Below are positions 8,730 through 16,947 of a stretch of DNA of 23,514 nt, one piece after another; the first letter of the stretch is position 1; each line of letters starts with the position of its first letter. The notes below the pieces were generated by a model. The model had not been told where the DNA came from and made no database searches. It saw nothing but the letters and a program-made list of their open reading frames with translations. A program made the position numbers and the translations under genes. The DNA is from a virus. The stretch lies in the IMG/VR virus record IMGVR_UViG_3300017757_000166, positions 1 through 23,514 of that record; one strand, 5' to 3'.

Positions 8730-10309
8730 TATCTAATAACTTTAAATATGTAATCATTATCATATATAGTAGTACCATCAGTATTTATATGTTTAAATAA
8801 TAATCTATAGTATCTTTCAGGTTGTAATCCTTTCATATAAATTTTAAAAAACATTCCTTCTGAATCAGCACTCATTTTAGTAAAGTTATCATCAAAAGGT
8901 ATAACTTCTTCTTCAGAATAAGCATCTCTAATACTATAAAAAGAATTTGCTGTAAAATAACCTGCATCTAAAAAATTAGAAGAAGTAACAAAAGTTCTTA
9001 CAGGATACTTATCTCTAACATTTACTCTAAAAAGAGCTATATCATTTTGATTATATTCTTTTTTATTTCTATATAGGGATACATTTAATTCTCCACTATT
9101 TTTAGCTTGTGATGTGTATTCATGAGTACTATCATCCCACCTAAATGTTAATTTTGGAGGGTAAATTGTATGGGTATCAACTGAAAAATATTGCATTTCT
9201 CCAAAACTACTACTAGTGTTATGTTCTATAGAATCAGGTTGTTTAATTAAAAACCCATGGTTTTCTATTCCTGAAGGTAAATTACCTTGGTTATGTGTTT
9301 GACTTGCAAATAAACTACTACTCCATCTTTGCATTATACTAGTTACTTCAAAATTAGTATCTAATGTATCAGCATTTAAAAACTGTTGAGTAGAAGTGTA
9401 ATTACTACCTGTCCACCAAGTTCCTCCCCCCGCTGTTAGTAAATCTGTATCAATAGAGCCTGTACTTCCTGGGTAAAAAGTAGGAGATGAATCATCAGTA
9501 CCTCCTTGGAGACTAAAATTAGTCATAGTACTATGTTTTGAAAATACTGCTTGATCATTACCAGCAATAGAACTTGTAGTTACAACTATGTTACCTATAG
9601 TTCCTTTTTGTGATGCTGAAATAACTAAACCACCTACTGTAGGCCATCCTGTTTCTAGCATACTAGCACTAACAACAGCAGATGAAGAAGCAGCAATAGC
9701 GTTACTTAAATTTATATTTAAAAGTTGTACTGATGAGCTAATTTCAACAAAAACTTCTGTATCAGTACTAGTAAATAGAGAAGATGATAAAACAGGGATA
9801 TAAGAAACATTACCTATAGTAAATTTATGAGCTGATGCTGAAGGCATTTTACCAATAACATAAGAACCAGAACCAAAAGTTAAACCTGTTACTGAACCAG
9901 TAGGCCATATAGTTTTTGATATACTATCATCTCTAAATAGCCAAGAACATCCATTAGAAGAAGTAGGTATATTTGAATACCTTCCTTTACCTTCATGCCA
10001 TGATTGTGATACAGCAAAAACATCTAAATTTAAAATAGTAGTTAAATTTTTAGGTTCAGTTTGGAATAAATTTAAATTAACCTTAGTAGTATTATTATTA
10101 AATGTAGAAGATCCTATAACAGAAGAAATAGTTTCTTTTATTTCTTCATTTTTAAATTTAATTAATACTCTAGAGGGATAATATTTTTGATCTGTATGTT
10201 TCTCTTTTACAATTTCAAGTATTTCGTCTCCTCCTGTATTTAGAGTATCTCTATTAGGGTGACTATATATTGTTGAGTCAATTTCGGGAAATAAAGAATA
10301 ATATGCCAT
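8729..10309 (-). CDS. DNRLRE-like baseplate/fibre protein with inserted phage module
   Basis: This is a 526-residue protein. Residues 1-130 (FPEIDSTIYS..., RVLIKF, V-S-Q-S-W-H-E-G) and about 300-395 (ADTLDTNFEVT, W-SSS, NHGFLIKQ, PPKLTFRWDD) resemble two halves of a DNRLRE domain, a beta fold of bacterial surface proteins. Between them, about 158-271, sits a different module: NLSNAI...SA, then SQKGTIGNIVVT and FSLQGGTD. This G-x-x-GN...GGTD pattern recurs in phage structural proteins. The last 125 residues form an Ig/FN3-like strand-rich domain ending YRLLFKHINTDG. The gene starts 2 bases after gp6 and overlaps the next start by one base, so it is probably made with the wedge proteins. I infer an outer wedge or receptor-contact protein. 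The T4 gp8/gp10 slot is possible by position but not by sequence. Confidence 0.7.
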   Translation of the reverse strand: MAYYSLFPEIDSTIYSHPNRDTLNTGGDEILEIVKEKHTDQKYYPSRVLIKFKNEEIKETISSVIGSSTFNNNTTKVNLNLFQTEPKNLTTILNLDVFAVSQSWHEGKGRYSNIPTSSNGCSWLFRDDSISKTIWPTGSVTGLTFGSGSYVIGKMPSASAHKFTIGNVSYIPVLSSSLFTSTDTEVFVEISSSVQLLNINLSNAIAASSSAVVSASMLETGWPTVGGLVISASQKGTIGNIVVTTSSIAGNDQAVFSKHSTMTNFSLQGGTDDSSPTFYPGSTGSIDTDLLTAGGGTWWTGSNYTSTQQFLNADTLDTNFEVTSIMQRWSSSLFASQTHNQGNLPSGIENHGFLIKQPDSIEHNTSSSFGEMQYFSVDTHTIYPPKLTFRWDDSTHEYTSQAKNSGELNVSLYRNKKEYNQNDIALFRVNVRDKYPVRTFVTSSNFLDAGYFTANSFYSIRDAYSEEEVIPFDDNFTKMSADSEGMFFKIYMKGLQPERYYRLLFKHINTDGTTIYDNDYIFKVIR

Positions 10310-10311
10310 TT

Positions 10312-12204
10312 TTAATATGTTGTTACTCTACCCTGAATATCAGAAGTAGGAAATTTAAGTTCAAATATACTTGGGTCTAAAGAGGGATATATTACCCCAT
10401 CTGTAGTTGCCCTTTCTAAATCGTATTTATACTGTGAGTATCCTATACTGATACCCGTTTTATTATTAAGTGTAACTTCTTCTACTGTTTGTACTCCTTG
10501 TACTCCTCCTATTAGGTTTTCTATTTCAGATATAATAATTGGTTGGTTTATTTGCCATCTATCTATATTAAAATAACTTTTTAATTCATTAATACAATCT
10601 AATAAAACTTGTTGGTTGTTAAAGCTTTTAAAAGTTGTTATAGAAAAATCTAATCCTATATTAATAATAAAAGCATCTTTAATATTAATAGCATCCGTTA
10701 ACATTCTATATTGTTCTAAATAAGTAGCTAAATTTGTTTTTGTAGCATTATTTAAAGTTGTAAGTTTTTTATTTCCATCATACCCTAAGGTATAAAGACA
10801 TAAACCTAAAGGATTAGGAATTCTGTTAGTTTCACCTGTATTTGAAGGGGATATTTGATCGTCTTGAACAATATGAGCTTTAGTTATTGTTCCAAATTTA
10901 GAAGGCATAGATAAAGTTCTAATAATATAATCATTTAAAGTTACTGTTCTTTTTTGTGTAGAAAAATTAGCCATAGCATTTAATCTAAGTTCTTCTAAAG
11001 TATCTCCACTTCCCCCTCCTTTAGCAGGTTCAGGATTTGTAACTCCTACAGATGATTGTACAAAATTTAATAAGCCACCATTTAAATTAGGTTGGCTTGT
11101 TATGTTTACAAATCCCTTATTAACAATAGTATTAGATCCTACATTTGATTCTAAACCTCCTCCTTTTAAATATGTTACGGTTAGTGTAGTATTAGAGGGA
11201 ACTTGTCCATAAGCTCGTGTGTACATAAAATTTGAGGGATCATAAGCTATATCTAATTTACTAAAGCCATCTTTAATCCCTAAACCAATGTTATCAGGAT
11301 TAGGTATTATTTCTTCATCTGATTTATCACTTATACCTGCACCAAATTGAAGTTGAAGATTATCATTATCTAAAAATCGGGTTACAAATCTTCTTGGTAC
11401 TTTTTTTATTTTTAATAGATAGGGAGTTTGAATACTAGAACCTGCAAGTTTGGGATCATTAGAATATATATTTTCTAAATCTACAAATTTAGTATCTTGA
11501 GCTAAATATTCTACTTCTTCCCATGAATTACCCTCAGAATCTACTACGGATTCTATTTGTATTATATTATCATCAAATAAATTTAGTGTTTTATATTTTT
11601 GAATTTGTCCTACTTCTATTTCTTTTGTTTTTGATTCAGCAGAAACAGCTCTAACTGATTTTTTTAATAAATAATATTCAGGATTACCTGACCCATCAAA
11701 TTTATATACACTAAAATTAGTAGGGTCTAAAGAAGAAGAAACATTAAATCTAAGATCTTTAGTAGTATAAAAAGAAACATTTCCATCTGTTTTAAAAGTT
11801 GAACCTTCACTTATAGTTAAAGCATATGATAAATCAGGGATATATTGACTAGAGGGTAAAGAGGGGACTACTTGAAATACTTCTAAATTTACATTACTAG
11901 CTGCTGTTACTTTAGGTTGGTATCCTAAAGAATATGCTATATTGTATATATTTTCTCTTTCTTGAGCTGTGTTTAAAAAAGTTTCTTTAATTTGAGTATC
12001 AGTATAAAAAGATAAAACATCACCAACATATGCCGCCATTTCTAAAAACATAGTAGCTGGGTTACTTTCTGAAAAATCATTATAAGTATTAGGAAAATAT
12101 GATTGTGCAAAATTTTTAAGTTTAGATTTAAAAGATGAAAAATCTTTACTTAAATAATTAATGTCTTTTTCTTTTATTTTATTTGATACCTTATTGTAAG
12201 CCAT
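10312..12204 (-). CDS. Baseplate wedge protein, T4 gp6 / baseplate-J family
   Basis: This 630-residue protein forms the inner ring joining wedges around the hub in contractile tails. Diagnostic regions are residues about 45-98 (SNPATMFLEMAAYVGDVLSFY, then ETFLNTAQERENIYNIAYSLGY), the N-terminal signature of marine T4-like gp6 proteins, and about 396-445 (GGGSGDTLEELRLNA, NFSTQKRTVTLNDYI, KFGTITKAHI), the J-family segment with the conserved arginine, threonine and DY. Length agrees with T4 gp6 (660 aa). It overlaps the stop of gp25 by one base, the gp25-gp6 order typical of T4, P2 and related contractile systems. The product is expected in the assembled baseplate, with no export signal. The identification is strong. 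Confidence 0.93.
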   Translation of the reverse strand: MAYNKVSNKIKEKDINYLSKDFSSFKSKLKNFAQSYFPNTYNDFSESNPATMFLEMAAYVGDVLSFYTDTQIKETFLNTAQERENIYNIAYSLGYQPKVTAASNVNLEVFQVVPSLPSSQYIPDLSYALTISEGSTFKTDGNVSFYTTKDLRFNVSSSLDPTNFSVYKFDGSGNPEYYLLKKSVRAVSAESKTKEIEVGQIQKYKTLNLFDDNIIQIESVVDSEGNSWEEVEYLAQDTKFVDLENIYSNDPKLAGSSIQTPYLLKIKKVPRRFVTRFLDNDNLQLQFGAGISDKSDEEIIPNPDNIGLGIKDGFSKLDIAYDPSNFMYTRAYGQVPSNTTLTVTYLKGGGLESNVGSNTIVNKGFVNITSQPNLNGGLLNFVQSSVGVTNPEPAKGGGSGDTLEELRLNAMANFSTQKRTVTLNDYIIRTLSMPSKFGTITKAHIVQDDQISPSNTGETNRIPNPLGLCLYTLGYDGNKKLTTLNNATKTNLATYLEQYRMLTDAINIKDAFIINIGLDFSITTFKSFNNQQVLLDCINELKSYFNIDRWQINQPIIISEIENLIGGVQGVQTVEEVTLNNKTGISIGYSQYKYDLERATTDGVIYPSLDPSIFELKFPTSDIQGRVTTY

Positions 12205-12611
12205 TATGAGTTAAAATTTAGTTGTATAGCATCTGTAGTTGAATCTATTTTATAGCTATATATTATTTTTATATATAATAAATAATCTGCCTCAGAAAAA
12301 TCTGAAATAGAATCTATCAAATTTATTTGAGGAATATAAGTATTTATTTGTTTGTTTATAGCATTATTTAATGTTCTAGAATCTGTTACTTGGGAAAATA
12401 ATAATTTTTTTATTCCTACACCATAAGTAGGTAAATGTAATCGTTCTCCTGGTTCTGTTAGTAATAAATTAACAAGATTAGTTTTAGCCTGTTCTTTAGT
12501 TGTTCGGGTTCCTTGGCTTAAACTTTTTTCATTTAAAGGAAAAGATACTCCTAAAGTTATATCTTTATTTATATCTAAGGGGTTTATTCTTCTAATAGTA
12601 TTTATAGCCAT
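12204..12611 (-). CDS. Baseplate wedge protein, T4 gp25 / GPW family
   Basis: This 135-residue protein belongs to the gp25-like (GPW_gp25) family, which nucleates sheath assembly on the inner baseplate in contractile phages and type VI systems. The family core is at about 17-75: DITLGVSFPLN, a helix with TKEQAKTNLVNLLLTEPGER, then LHLPTYGVGIKKLLF. The TEPGER segment with the following Y/F-G-x-G-I is the clearest hallmark. Length is the usual 110-140 residues. It overlaps both neighbours by a single base in TAATG junctions (12611 and 12204), implying translational coupling with the 140-aa protein upstream and gp6 downstream. Confidence 0.92.
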   Translation of the reverse strand: MAINTIRRINPLDINKDITLGVSFPLNEKSLSQGTRTTKEQAKTNLVNLLLTEPGERLHLPTYGVGIKKLLFSQVTDSRTLNNAINKQINTYIPQINLIDSISDFSEADYLLYIKIIYSYKIDSTTDAIQLNFNS

Positions 12612-13033
12612 TATTTACCTTTTTTTTTATTTATTGCTTCCATTAAGCCACTATAATCTCTATTCACAGCATTTGCTACTGCAGGAGGTAAACCTTCTGA
12701 AGGCATGATATTGGGAGAAGAAAAAGGATCAGATAAAGAAGCATGTGGTTGAGATGTTTCTGTATTTGTGTTACCCATAGCTGTTTCATTAAGTAAATCA
12801 TTTAAAGTACTATTTTGGGCAAATTGTTGTTTTTTATATTGTTTTTTAATAGGAGTATTACCTATTATTTTTTCATTTAAAGAGGATTTTAATTTAGTAG
12901 GTTCTTCTTTAATTATAGGTTTAATTTCATCACGTAAATCTTCTTTAAGTGATTTAATTTCTCTGCGTAATGCATAATCAATTTCTTCTCTAACTATTTT
13001 TCTAATTAGGTTTTCAAATGTTTTTGCTTTCAT
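12611..13033 (-). CDS. Small coiled-coil protein of the baseplate cluster
   Basis: A 140-residue protein I do not recognise by function. Residues 5-45 form a strongly charged amphipathic helix (KIVREEIDYALRREIKSLK) resembling the EE/EI helices in the 129- and 371-aa proteins of this window. At 75-85 is STLNDLLNETA, a short motif in a disordered Asn/Thr/Ser-rich tail; the C-terminus is KKKGK. The stop overlaps the gp25 ATG by one base. The start follows a 33-base gap with a TATAATAA box, so this may be the first gene of a gp25-gp6 transcription unit. The position suggests a small baseplate assembly factor or hub-wedge linker. I do not assign gp53. Confidence 0.65.
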   Translation of the reverse strand: MKAKTFENLIRKIVREEIDYALRREIKSLKEDLRDEIKPIIKEEPTKLKSSLNEKIIGNTPIKKQYKKQQFAQNSTLNDLLNETAMGNTNTETSQPHASLSDPFSSPNIMPSEGLPPAVANAVNRDYSGLMEAINKKKGK

Positions 13034-13044
13034 AAGTAGTGTTG

Positions 13045-13059
13045 TTTATTATAAATATA
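13045..13059 (-). promoter_or_regulatory. Candidate late promoter box (TATATTTATAATAAA)
   Basis: The 33-base gap before the 140-aa/gp25/gp6 run contains TATATTTATAATAAA on the minus strand, almost identical to the gap motif at 16926-16940 and close to the one at 5604-5618. Its TATAATAA core ends 12 bases before the ATG. A T4-type late start would leave only a few bases of leader. No -35-like element is evident, consistent with a gp55-type promoter, but the region is A/T-rich and chance occurrence is possible. Confidence 0.35.
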
Positions 13060-13066
13060 TTTAAAT

Positions 13067-14023
13067 TTAGGAATTATTAGCTTCTATGTTAACTAATTTT
13101 ACTTTATAGCTTTTTAATTTATTATAATTAGGTATAGATTGTTGAGTAATATGATCAAATTCTAAAGCATATAATCTTTCTGCTATTCTCATCATACCTT
13201 GGTTTTGTAAAGCTTCATTAAGTTGTTGGAAAGCAAGAGATAAATTATCTGATATTCCTGTATCTACATCTGCATCATCTATAATATCAGCAACTGATAA
13301 TGTTATAATTTCTTCACTTTCTTCTATATTGTCTTCAATAATATTACAACTAGTAACATATTGTAAATATAAATATTCTAAAAGAATTTTTTGTTTAAAT
13401 ACTATTGCTTGAGTTTCTTCAATTTTCATTTTTGCTTTATTAATAGTATTTAATAATTTAAAAACTTTTTCTTGATAAGTAGGAATAATTGCACTATACC
13501 CACTAATTATTCTAAGAAATAAACCTTGTTTATCTTCTGCTTTTTTTAAGGCTTTAGTTAATTGACCTATTATTCCACCAGTTCCTATCCCCCCTAAAGC
13601 TTGTAAGGCAAGAGGACCTACTACTAATACAATATTTAAAGCATTAATAGCTGGTTTTAGTATATCTAAAATACCTGTATTGTTGTCGTTTGTAAGTTTG
13701 TTTAAAACTTTAGTATTTACTTCTGATACTCTTTTATGTTGTTTTTCACAAAACAAATGTGATGAATTAAGAATTTCATCAATTTTAGTTAATTTTTTAT
13801 TTATTTTTTTAAAAATATTTTCTATTTTTTGTTGTGCTCTTTCACTACATGCTTCTGTTGTGAATTGGTTTTCTAATTCTCTTTTAGTGGGAATATCTTT
13901 TTTTAATTGTAAAAGTTTATGATTAGCTTGTTTTTTTAAATCTTTTTTTGCTTGAGAAAATACCCTACTAGCATTGTTAGTTAAATATTGTCTTATAGCT
14001 TGTTGAGGGGATCTTTGACCCAT
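13067..14023 (-). CDS. Coiled-coil tail protein with an internal hydrophobic stretch
   Basis: This 318-residue protein of unknown function is mainly helical. Residues 20-100 are Lys/Gln-rich coiled coil (ACSERAQQKIENIFKKINKKL). Residues about 124-155 are a long uncharged Ile/Leu/Val/Gly stretch (NIVLVVGPLALQALGG and GIGTGGIIGQL) that could be one or two membrane-type helices. Residues 165-225 are again helical (KVFKLLNTINKAKMKIEETQ), followed by an acidic tail. It lies 5 bases after the spike-like gene and 33 bases before the 140-aa gene, among hub and wedge genes. A virion protein reaching the host membrane, or a short tape-measure or hub-plug protein, would fit; the length is short for a tape measure. 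The function is inference only. Confidence 0.65.
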   Translation of the reverse strand: MGQRSPQQAIRQYLTNNASRVFSQAKKDLKKQANHKLLQLKKDIPTKRELENQFTTEACSERAQQKIENIFKKINKKLTKIDEILNSSHLFCEKQHKRVSEVNTKVLNKLTNDNNTGILDILKPAINALNIVLVVGPLALQALGGIGTGGIIGQLTKALKKAEDKQGLFLRIISGYSAIIPTYQEKVFKLLNTINKAKMKIEETQAIVFKQKILLEYLYLQYVTSCNIIEDNIEESEEIITLSVADIIDDADVDTGISDNLSLAFQQLNEALQNQGMMRIAERLYALEFDHITQQSIPNYNKLKSYKVKLVNIEANNS

Positions 14024-14028
14024 ATAAT

Positions 14029-14559
14029 TTATTCTTTATTTGCTAGATATATTTTATTACTTAAAAAAGCACAATTATCAGCATTTGTTAAGTTATTATT
14101 TTGATCTACAGACAAATCATCTCTTAGAGCTTCTAAATCTGATTTTCTTTGGTTAATTACTGTTATGTTTCCTTCACTAGCTGTTGTATCTTTTCCTGTA
14201 CTATCAGCATATCCTATTTCTCCATTTATCATGTCTAGAATTTCTACCATTTCATCTATAAGTCTATTTAACCAATCTCTTAAAGCTGTTCCTAATACTG
14301 CTCTTTCTGTAGGTAAAGTTTCTGCATCTATATTTTTTTTTAGCCCTAAATATATTTTAGGAGAATTAATTACTACTTTACTATCACTATCTTTACCATC
14401 ACTAGTATCAAAATATATACTGCCCCTAGTATTAAATCCTATTGCTTTATCTGAATAAAGTAAAATAGAATCCTCTTTAGCATTAAATACTATTCTATCT
14501 GAATTAATTATTGCTTGAGCTCCTCTATATTGGTCAATAGGTTTTGGTATATATGTCAT
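14029..14559 (-). CDS. Beta-helical cell-puncturing spike-like protein (gp5 C-terminal domain-like)
   Basis: This 176-residue protein carries, at about 16-73, short repeated strands with an every-other-residue hydrophobic pattern: IINSDRIVFNAKEDSILLYS, AIGFNTRGSIYFD, VVINSPKIYLG. This resembles the intertwined beta-helix at the tip of T4 gp5, P2 gpV and VgrG spikes. After it comes LPTERAVLGTALRDWLNRL, which matches the E-x-A-V-L-G...L-x-x-W-L-x-x-L element common downstream of spike prisms, then a helix and a polar tail ending LSNKIYLANKE. It starts directly after the 661-aa hub gene (7-base gap). I infer that this phage encodes the gp5 function on two polypeptides, a hub and a separate spike. 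Trimerisation is expected from the family but not shown here. Confidence 0.65.
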   Translation of the reverse strand: MTYIPKPIDQYRGAQAIINSDRIVFNAKEDSILLYSDKAIGFNTRGSIYFDTSDGKDSDSKVVINSPKIYLGLKKNIDAETLPTERAVLGTALRDWLNRLIDEMVEILDMINGEIGYADSTGKDTTASEGNITVINQRKSDLEALRDDLSVDQNNNLTNADNCAFLSNKIYLANKE

Positions 14560-14563
14560 ATTT

Positions 14564-14571
14564 TATTTATA
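14564..14571 (-). promoter_or_regulatory. T4-late-like TATAAATA box before the spike gene
   Basis: An exact TATAAATA lies on the minus strand four bases before the ATG of the spike-like gene, partly over the stop region of the hub gene. It matches the T4 late promoter consensus, but the placement would give a leaderless transcript and A/T-rich start regions are general here. It may act only in translation initiation. Confidence 0.22.
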
Positions 14572-16552
14572 AAAAATTAGAAGGAGTTATAGCTTCCTTT
14601 ATATTATCTTGGTATATTCTATCTATTCCCCTTCTTGTACCTTCATACATATTATGATAATAATCATTTTCAGATGCCAAAGTTGTATTTTCAAAAAGTT
14701 TATTAGAAACATAAGAAATATGAACCCAAGAATTTTTTCCTCTTTCAGGAAATGCCCACATTAAATTAGTATATTTATGCCCTTGAGAAAGATTATTAAC
14801 ACACCAATTAAACAAAGCCATATTATTTCCTTCATCTGGTGTTCTTATATCTGCAGCATACCCATAAACATGTTCACTATTTGTTGGGTTTTCGCCTAAT
14901 ATTTGATTTAAATGTTTACTTCTATAAACAGAAACTAATTCTAAATTACTAAATTGATCCATAATAGGATCTATACATCTTCTAAATAAAAATTTTAAAT
15001 TTTCAATAATAAAAGATTGATTTATACCTGTATCTATTCCTGGGTAATTATTTAAACCATAATTACTATAGTTACCAAAAATTATTGATTCAGCTTCTCT
15101 AATTAATTGTATATCATCTTTAAAATAAACATAAGGAGAAATACTATTAGAAGGTCTTATTTGAATAGAATCATCTATAGTATTATATGAAGAAGAAGGA
15201 ATATCTTCAGGGTTTAAATAATTTCCTTCTGTTATAACTCCTAAATATTCTTTAACCTTAATGGTCTTTTTACCTTTATTATTTATATCTATATAGAAAC
15301 CTACTTTATCTCTTTGATAAAAAGCATTTGTATGATAGTAAGATTTAGGGGTAGATTCAATATTTTGTGACTGAGGAGTTGAAATTAAATGAATTAATTG
15401 AAAATTTTGTCCTATAAGTTGGTTTAAATTTATTTCTGTAGAACTAGTAGGGTATGTAGTAGGGAAATTTAAATCATTTATATTAGTTTGTAGTGTAATT
15501 TTATTATTATCTGTGTTGCCCTCTACTAAATAATAAGGGGTTATTTCATTTCCATCTATATTAGTAAGTTCTGAATTTAAAGTATTTTCTTCTATTAAAT
15601 TAGGTATTGTAGGTTTTGTTATAATAACATCTTCATCCTCATCATCGGGTAATATATCATTACTTAATTGAGGGGTATAGATATATTTAGTACCTTTAAA
15701 TCTATTTTCATCATCTGTTTTATCATCGTCAGGGTTTATTTTAGCTAACATTGATAAAGCTTCTACCCCTGAGGGGGTAAAGCCAAATATTTTTTGGTTA
15801 GAAGTTAAATATATACTGGAAGGATCTGTATTTATATTTTCTTTAGTATGAATCCAAGATTTATTAAGATTATCATCTCCTGTATATAATTTAGAATCTT
15901 TTGAGTACCCATTTGATATAATAGTGATAGGGTCTCCTATATTTCCTTCTTGACTCCAGCTGTTTTTTTGATTTTCATTTAAAAATCTATTATTAATAGT
16001 AGACCCCATTCTAATAGAACTACCAAATCTACTCTCTAATATATAATCTCCTTCATAAGGTAATAATTGTTTTATAGGTAATTCTCTAAAATATTCTCCT
16101 AAGTCTATATTTAAATTTTCTTCTACAGATGTTTTATCAGGTAATATTCCTCTTTCTGCTTCAAAATAATTTTGCATTTTTGATGAAGCTAAATCACTAT
16201 TTTTAGATGCTTTAGGAAAGGCATTATGGTTTTGTTGACCCCACAAATTACATTCTCCTGGTAAATAATAAGTATGTTTAACAATTTTAGTATTATATCC
16301 TTCTTTTGAAATTGTTTCAAAAACTAAAACTATTTCATTTTTTAGGGGATAATGTTTAATAAGATTATTAAAAGGTTTAGCATATAATTTACTTTTTGTT
16401 TTTTCATTTATTAATTCATACTCAATATGCCCCACAGCACTATGTCCTTGGGGTCCCCCTAATGTTTTAGCTAGTTTAGAAGTAGAATTAAGTACTATAT
16501 CTAAAACTCTAGCAGGTCGAAATTTTATATTATCTCTTTCAAATAATGCCAT
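14567..16552 (-). CDS. Baseplate hub protein with C-terminal M15-type peptidase domain
   Basis: This 661-residue protein is a gp5-like hub. Residues 10-80 (ARVLDIVLN...VGHIEYELI...PLKNEIVLVFE) look like an OB-fold. Residues 165-185 (PYEGDYILESRFGSSIRMGS) and 233-257 (WIHTKENINTDPSSIYLTSN) are spacer motifs of this hub type. From about 515 to 615 is a Peptidase_M15-like domain: SVYRS at 541-545, S-E-H with His561, G-x-A-A-D with Asp568, and W-V-H with His611, giving the His/Asp/His zinc set of D-Ala-D-Ala-type peptidases. M15 enzymes cleave peptidoglycan peptide bonds, so this domain would replace the glycosidase (lysozyme) of T4 gp5 for local wall penetration. The ATG overlaps the stop of the 121-aa gene by one base; the spike-like protein follows. 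The M15 assignment is strong; the hub role rests on motifs and order. Confidence 0.82.
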   Translation of the reverse strand: MALFERDNIKFRPARVLDIVLNSTSKLAKTLGGPQGHSAVGHIEYELINEKTKSKLYAKPFNNLIKHYPLKNEIVLVFETISKEGYNTKIVKHTYYLPGECNLWGQQNHNAFPKASKNSDLASSKMQNYFEAERGILPDKTSVEENLNIDLGEYFRELPIKQLLPYEGDYILESRFGSSIRMGSTINNRFLNENQKNSWSQEGNIGDPITIISNGYSKDSKLYTGDDNLNKSWIHTKENINTDPSSIYLTSNQKIFGFTPSGVEALSMLAKINPDDDKTDDENRFKGTKYIYTPQLSNDILPDDEDEDVIITKPTIPNLIEENTLNSELTNIDGNEITPYYLVEGNTDNNKITLQTNINDLNFPTTYPTSSTEINLNQLIGQNFQLIHLISTPQSQNIESTPKSYYHTNAFYQRDKVGFYIDINNKGKKTIKVKEYLGVITEGNYLNPEDIPSSSYNTIDDSIQIRPSNSISPYVYFKDDIQLIREAESIIFGNYSNYGLNNYPGIDTGINQSFIIENLKFLFRRCIDPIMDQFSNLELVSVYRSKHLNQILGENPTNSEHVYGYAADIRTPDEGNNMALFNWCVNNLSQGHKYTNLMWAFPERGKNSWVHISYVSNKLFENTTLASENDYYHNMYEGTRRGIDRIYQDNIKEAITPSNFL

Positions 16553-16917
16553 TATTCAGGTTTTTGTAATTTTTTGGGTTCTACTGTTTTAGATATTTCT
16601 TCAGCTACTTCTTGAAGTTGTTGCATTTCTTCATCAGTTAACATACCACCATCTCCTGTACTAGTATTACCTGTAGATAAACGTTGAACTATAGCTGCCA
16701 TTTTTATTAACTGGTCATCATTTTTAACACTAATTTCCATATATTCTTTAATTAGGGGTACTACTACTGTAGCATCTCCCAAACTAGTAATAAGAGGACG
16801 TAATTCAGCTATTAAAGAAGCTAATTGTTTTGATTTTTTACTTTGATTTTTATGAATTTCTTTTAATAAATCAGAAAATGATTTATCATCGAATATTATT
16901 TGGTTTAATGAATCCAT
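16552..16917 (-). CDS. Small helical protein upstream of the hub gene
   Basis: A 121-residue protein of unknown function, predicted almost wholly helical. Visible elements are FSDLLKEIHKNQSKKSKQL, ASLIAELRPLITSLGDA, VVVPLIKEYMEISVKNDD and IVQRL, followed by a Gly/Thr linker and an acidic helix (DEEMQQLQEVAEEI). The pattern looks like a conserved small virion or assembly protein. Its stop overlaps the hub ATG by one base (TAATG at 16550-16554), so the two are probably made in linked amounts. A chaperone or partner of the hub would fit, but this is inference from coupling only. The 30-base gap before it carries a promoter-like box. Confidence 0.7.
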   Translation of the reverse strand: MDSLNQIIFDDKSFSDLLKEIHKNQSKKSKQLASLIAELRPLITSLGDATVVVPLIKEYMEISVKNDDQLIKMAAIVQRLSTGNTSTGDGGMLTDEEMQQLQEVAEEISKTVEPKKLQKPE

Positions 16918-16925
16918 ATTATTTA

Positions 16926-16940
16926 TTTATTATAAATATG
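16926..16940 (-). promoter_or_regulatory. Candidate late promoter box (CATATTTATAATAAA)
   Basis: In the gap between the sigma gene and the 121-aa/hub operon, the minus strand reads CATATTTATAATAAA, differing by one base from the gap motif at 13045-13059. The TATAATAA core ends 9 bases before the ATG. Its place directly ahead of the whole baseplate cluster, and directly after the gp55-like gene, makes it the most attractive of the candidate late promoters. No experiment supports it. Confidence 0.37.
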
Positions 16941-16947
16941 GAAAGGA

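Noticed and set aside
14165-14458. Plus-strand open frame opposite the spike-like gene
   Set aside because: It is a shadow of the minus-strand gene; its product shows no recognisable domain, and every supported gene is on the minus strand. The same applies to the plus-strand frames at 7373, 9588, 12768, 13680, 16830 and 18395 and the minus-strand frame at 18374 inside the HD gene.
14567-16552. T4 gp5-type lysozyme domain in the hub
   Set aside because: No glycosidase motif is visible; the only enzyme-like region is the M15-type His/Asp/His set near the C-terminus.
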